A stretch of 64,000 bases of DNA, taken from positions 124,001 through 188,000 of the forward strand of contig NZ_JADMLH010000002.1 in assembly GCF_016464385.1 (NCBI RefSeq). Direction: 5' to 3'. This DNA is from Nucisporomicrobium flavum. GTDB taxonomy: Bacteria > Actinomycetota > Actinomycetes > Mycobacteriales > Micromonosporaceae. Each line of letters begins with the position of its first letter. Within the stretch, counting starts at the first letter, position 1. The notes below the pieces were generated by a model. The model searched no databases. It saw nothing but the letters and a program-made list of their open reading frames with translations, and was not told the DNA's origin. A program made the position numbers and the translations under genes. Shown piece after piece: positions 60,649 to 64,000 of this stretch.

Positions 60649-62631
60649 TCACCGGGCCTCGGTGCGCACGCGGGGCGGTACCTGCTCGCGGGTGGTGTTC
60701 CCGGTCTCCGGCCGGTAGATCGCGTACGAGGACGACGATTCGGCCACGTCCGGCTCGGTCCACGTCGACGTCCGCCGCTGCCGGGCTGCGGGCGCGCCGC
60801 CGGCCGCCGGCAGCGGGATGGGACGCCGCTCGGTCGCCGGGGCGTCGTCCCGCACCGACTCCGAACCGTCGGGCCGCGTGGCCGGCGATGTGCCGCCCCG
60901 CGTCCCCGCCGGACCGGACGCCACCGCCGGACGGGAGGCCGCGGCGTGCGCCGGGTCCTCCAGCCGTGCCTCGGGCCGCAGATTGCCCTGCTCGACGTAC
61001 ACGGTGCGGCCCTTGCCGATCTGCGGCTCGTTCGTCCCACCGGCGTCGGCGACGTCCAGCTTCGCGGCCTCCCGCATGTCCCGGAAGAACCGCCGATGCC
61101 AGGACCCGGCGGACGTGATCGCCGCGGTGCCGTCCTTGCCGCCGAGCTGCGTGATCCGCCGGTACGGCCGCAGCAGCAGCCAGCCCACCACGCCGCAGAG
61201 CCACACCAGGACCACCTGCAGCCACCCGGGAAGGCTGGCGGTGTTCATGATCAGGTCAACGGCGAACAGGTAGATCGCCGCCCCCGTACCGAAGATCGCA
61301 ATGTTGAAGATCGCCGCGACGACCGCATTGCCGAGCCGCCGGATACCGGCACTGGCCGGCCGCAGCAACCCAACGGTGCCAAGAATCGGCGCGGCGATGA
61401 CCGCCCACCGGAAGATCAGGAAGCCGAGCAGAACGAGCAGCGAGGCGGTGAGATCGAACATGGCGAACATGACGGCGGCGAGCACGGCAATGAACCCGGC
61501 CCCGATCCGATCCATCCCATTCACACCCTGCAAATACTCGTACGCCTCCGGATCCTCCGTCTCGATCTGCGCGGCGACCTTCTTCCACTGCGCCTTCTTG
61601 GCGTCGATCGTGGCCGTCCGCGTGTCCGGGTTGTCGCGCATCTTCTGCGCCTCGTCCCAGGTGAAGGAGCGAGCGTCGTACAGCGCCCGGCCATACTTCT
61701 GCGCGGTGACACTGTCGGCCGAGCCGAGCACGCCCCGCAGCCAGTTCCGGTACAGCATGGTGTCGGTCGCGGTATCGCTGGCCCGGACGGCAGGCGGCCG
61801 GTTGTCCTGGCAGGCGTCCGCCTTTCCAAGCTTGCAGCTGGCCGTGATGTCACCGTTCTGCGCGCGTGGTCCCACGGCGTCGTGGACGATGCCGAGTGTG
61901 GTGATGAGGCTCTGGTCGGCGATGTTCGCCGACCGGACAGGCCAGGCCGCGATGGCTGTCACGGCGACCATGATGAGGATCGCCCATCCCGCGGTCGTCG
62001 TCGCGGCCCCCATGTCGGCCTGACGCGAACGCCAGATCAAATAGAGGCCGACGACGGCGAGAGTGATGACGCCGAAGACGCTGAAGACCTTCTCGTACAC
62101 GGCCTTCGTGGCCTGCTCGACCAGTGGGTCCGCCCAGCCCCACAGCGTCGCCGGGTCCCAGGCGCGCTCCCGCAGCGCGTTGGAAGCACCGATGACCGCC
62201 GTCGCGATCATGAACTCGCCGTTCGCGACCGTCGTCTCGAGTTTCGTGTCAGGCGCCGTGATGGTGGAGGCGCAGCCGCCGTCCAGGTTGTACGTGGTGA
62301 AACCGTAGCCTGCGTACCCGTATTGGCTGTAGATGCCCTGCGGGCCCGGCTTCGTCGACGAGGCGGGGCGCTCCGCGAACCAGCCCGCGAGGCCGGAGTC
62401 GGGCGTGCTGGGGGTCGGCGGATCCAGGCAATCGACGCGATCACTTGTCGCGTCGGCCAGGCGGGAGACGCAGGATTTGAAGTCTTGTTTCCATTCGTCC
62501 GTGCTGCATGCTCCGCCCGGTGCCTGCAGCGGACCCGCCATCGCCGGCGCCGGCGATGCCACTGCCCAGGCGATGCTGGCCACCACCGCCACCGCCCATG
62601 TCATGACCATCGCGCAGACCCGGCGGAGCAT
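60649..62631 (-). CDS. VirB6/TrbL-like polytopic membrane protein
   Basis: 660 residues. Signal peptide or first helix (MVMTWAVAVVASIAWAVAS), an N-terminal extracytoplasmic region with several Cys, then about six membrane helices in two groups (VFSVFGVITLAVVGLYLIW, WAILIMVAVTAIAAWPV, FIAVLAAVMFAMFDLTASLL, WAVIAAPILGTVGLL, AIFNIAIFGTGAAIYLFAV, LQVVLVWLCGVVGWLLL), and a long Pro/Arg-rich cytoplasmic tail (about 545-660). The layout fits VirB6/TrbL channel proteins of actinobacterial conjugation-type systems. It starts one base after the VirB4-like stop. The long tail is unusual and may dock partner proteins. Confidence 0.8.
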   Translation of the reverse strand: MLRRVCAMVMTWAVAVVASIAWAVASPAPAMAGPLQAPGGACSTDEWKQDFKSCVSRLADATSDRVDCLDPPTPSTPDSGLAGWFAERPASSTKPGPQGIYSQYGYAGYGFTTYNLDGGCASTITAPDTKLETTVANGEFMIATAVIGASNALRERAWDPATLWGWADPLVEQATKAVYEKVFSVFGVITLAVVGLYLIWRSRQADMGAATTTAGWAILIMVAVTAIAAWPVRSANIADQSLITTLGIVHDAVGPRAQNGDITASCKLGKADACQDNRPPAVRASDTATDTMLYRNWLRGVLGSADSVTAQKYGRALYDARSFTWDEAQKMRDNPDTRTATIDAKKAQWKKVAAQIETEDPEAYEYLQGVNGMDRIGAGFIAVLAAVMFAMFDLTASLLVLLGFLIFRWAVIAAPILGTVGLLRPASAGIRRLGNAVVAAIFNIAIFGTGAAIYLFAVDLIMNTASLPGWLQVVLVWLCGVVGWLLLRPYRRITQLGGKDGTAAITSAGSWHRRFFRDMREAAKLDVADAGGTNEPQIGKGRTVYVEQGNLRPEARLEDPAHAAASRPAVASGPAGTRGGTSPATRPDGSESVRDDAPATERRPIPLPAAGGAPAARQRRTSTWTEPDVAESSSSYAIYRPETGNTTREQVPPRVRTEAR

Positions 62632-62632
62632 G

Positions 62633-64000
62633 TCAGACCTCCAGGTCCGAAAGGCTGGGGATGGCCGTCGGCGCAGCTTTGGCCGCTGCCGGGGTGGTGT
62701 CGAGGTGTTCGAGGAGGCCGTCGACGTACGAGACGTCGACCCGGACCTTCTGGACGCGGCCGTCCACGTCGCGCATCACGAACTCGCGGAAGCCGAGGCG
62801 GGCCGATGACGACGTGTCCGCCTGGGACAGGGACGCCAGCGTGGCCTCGTAGCCGTCGTGGACCGGGACGCGGAGCAGGCGTAGCGCCTCGGAGGCGATC
62901 TCCTGGTCCTCGGCGATGCGGCCGACGAAGACCGTCGACACGAGGTTCTGCACGTCGAGGCCGAGGATGTCGCGGGGGTTCTGGGAGGCGACCAGCGCGG
63001 CGAGGTTCCACTTTCGGGAGTCGCGGGCGAGGCGGACCAGGAACGAGCGGCCCGAGCGCCAGCCTTCCATGAAGTGCGCCTCGTCCAGGCCGACCATCTT
63101 GCGGGACGACATGGAGCCGCCGTAGCAGCGGCGGACCGCGAGGCGGTGGGCCGTGTGCAGCATCGGCAGCGCCAGGGATTCCTCCGCCGACCAGTACTCG
63201 CGTTCGATCTTCAGGTCGGGCAGGCGCAGGCCGGCCATCGTGATGACCGTCAGCGCGGAGTCCGCGCCGAGCAGGTGCTGCGGAGGACGGCCGAAGAAGA
63301 GCAACGCCAGCGGCATCTCCGCCGTGTCGAGCAGGAGGTTGGCCAGTTCCTTGCCCTCGTCGTTGTCCAGGCCTTGCAGGGTGGCGACCACGTCGTCGAG
63401 CGTCGAGGTCTCCTCGGCGGGCACCTGGCGTACGGCGTGGCGCAGCAGGGTGGCCGTCGACGCCTCCTTCGCCACCTGCGGCGGGACCAGCATGGAGCAG
63501 ATGTCCTGGACCAGCATGCGGCGTTCGGCGCGGGCGTTGGAGACGGCGATCTCGTACTCGCGGTCGCCGCCCGGCCCGGTGGCGAACTCGGTGCGGACCG
63601 GGGTGGGGATCAGCGCGTACGGAGCCAGCGTCCCCTGCTCGGAGCCGGTCAGGTTCAGGACCCTGGAGTACGGCCGCAGCTCCGGCATCTGGCACAGCCG
63701 GGCGAGCGGGCCGGACGGGTCCAGCAGCGTCACCTGGACACCGCGGCGGGCGTTGAGGTAGCCGAGCGCGCCCATGAGGGTCGACTTGCCACCGCCGGGT
63801 TCCGCGACGAAGACGCCGAGGCCGGAGCGCTCCCGGACCTCCATGGGGAAGTGCAGGTCGAGGAAGACCGGCCGGCGGCACGTTCCCGCCGTACGCCCGA
63901 TCAGGTCTCCCCGGCGGTCGCCGACGGTCGACGCGGCCTGCGGCAGCGCGGCCGCGAGCAGCTTGACCGGCATGCGTCGCACGTAGCCGGTGTTCGCGAT
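62633..64000 (-). CDS. VirB4/TraC-like conjugation ATPase, N-terminus beyond window edge
   Basis: The frame is open to the last base, so the start and probably the N-terminal VirB4 domain lie outside. The visible 455 residues hold the ATPase core: IGRTAGTCRRPVFLDLHFPM entry strand, Walker A FVAEPGGGKSTLMGAL, Walker B KMVGLDEAHFMEGW, and LVASQNPRDILG, all typical of the HerA/FtsK-like VirB4 class. It powers pilus-less DNA or protein transfer in type IV secretion-like machines. It leads the VirB6-like, accessory and hydrolase genes. No relaxase or coupling protein is visible in the window, so mobility is unproven. Confidence 0.85.
   Translation of the reverse strand: MANTGYVRRMPVKLLAAALPQAASTVGDRRGDLIGRTAGTCRRPVFLDLHFPMEVRERSGLGVFVAEPGGGKSTLMGALGYLNARRGVQVTLLDPSGPLARLCQMPELRPYSRVLNLTGSEQGTLAPYALIPTPVRTEFATGPGGDREYEIAVSNARAERRMLVQDICSMLVPPQVAKEASTATLLRHAVRQVPAEETSTLDDVVATLQGLDNDEGKELANLLLDTAEMPLALLFFGRPPQHLLGADSALTVITMAGLRLPDLKIEREYWSAEESLALPMLHTAHRLAVRRCYGGSMSSRKMVGLDEAHFMEGWRSGRSFLVRLARDSRKWNLAALVASQNPRDILGLDVQNLVSTVFVGRIAEDQEIASEALRLLRVPVHDGYEATLASLSQADTSSSARLGFREFVMRDVDGRVQKVRVDVSYVDGLLEHLDTTPAAAKAAPTAIPSLSDLEV

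Overview
This 64 kb window is from a high-GC actinobacterium, most likely a Micromonosporaceae member (Actinoplanes/Micromonospora-like). The grounds are very high GC, frequent GTG starts, gene pairs sharing GTGA/ATGA junctions, and two gene blocks recalled from memory as syntenic with mycobacteria. The family-level placement is an inference; no 16S or other marker is present.

Layout. (a) 1-4.4 kb: the 3' part of asd, then a leftward McrB-McrC restriction pair with visibly lower GC than its surroundings. (b) 4.4-10.4 kb: secreted and envelope proteins (FG-GAP beta-propeller, RTX-type repeat protein, membrane chemoreceptor, GH19 chitinase). (c) 10.4-14.5 kb: housekeeping genes (pyrE, cutA, a cold-shock-domain gene, tRNA-Pro, a peptidase E-like gene, a metallophosphoesterase, a YqeY-type gene). 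(d) 14.5-36.8 kb: a block matching the M. tuberculosis Rv3671c-Rv3683 region (bifunctional PBP, wblA/whiB4, two Get3/ArsA-type ATPases, DUF4177, RidA, MBL hydrolase, crp, nth, TlpA-like, CoA-type Nudix, marP). It is interrupted by a zinc-ribbon/adenylate cyclase/AAA/TPR protein, a Ser/Thr kinase, and a two-gene acyl-CoA-carboxylase-like pair whose active-site motifs look degenerate. (e) 36.8-44.6 kb: a 10 x 17 bp tandem repeat and a reduced type VII secretion (ESX) core, mycP-eccC/eccD, with no eccB, eccE or WXG100 genes nearby. (f) 44.6-53.5 kb: ppa, dacB, a zinc metalloprotease, tilS, hpt, ftsH, folE (apparent CTG start) and a second RidA gene. (g) 53.6-57.2 kb: a compact leftward operon with an FtsK/SpoIIIE-type ATPase, a 3-TM coiled-coil protein and an 86-residue helical protein. 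(h) 57.5-64 kb: a type IV secretion/conjugation-like operon (VirB4-like ATPase cut by the window edge, VirB6-like membrane protein, one-TM accessory protein, transglycosylase-M23 hydrolase, an unknown protein).

Functional threads. Envelope growth and stress recur (PBP, DacB, MarP, M23 hydrolase, WblA, Get3-like ATPases). A cAMP module is suggested by an intact class III cyclase a few genes from crp, in an operon leading into a kinase gene. Two FtsK-family loci and one VirB-like locus lie within 27 kb.

Transcription signals. At least a dozen genes have a TANNNT hexamer ending 6-8 nt before their ATG/GTG, the layout expected for leaderless transcription. In one divergent pair (13966/13992) the two -10 hexamers overlap. 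Hairpins occupy the leaders of wblA and ftsH.

Starts were chosen by eye from ribosome-binding sites, overlaps, -10 hexamers and family N-termini. Functions rest on motif recognition, not searches.
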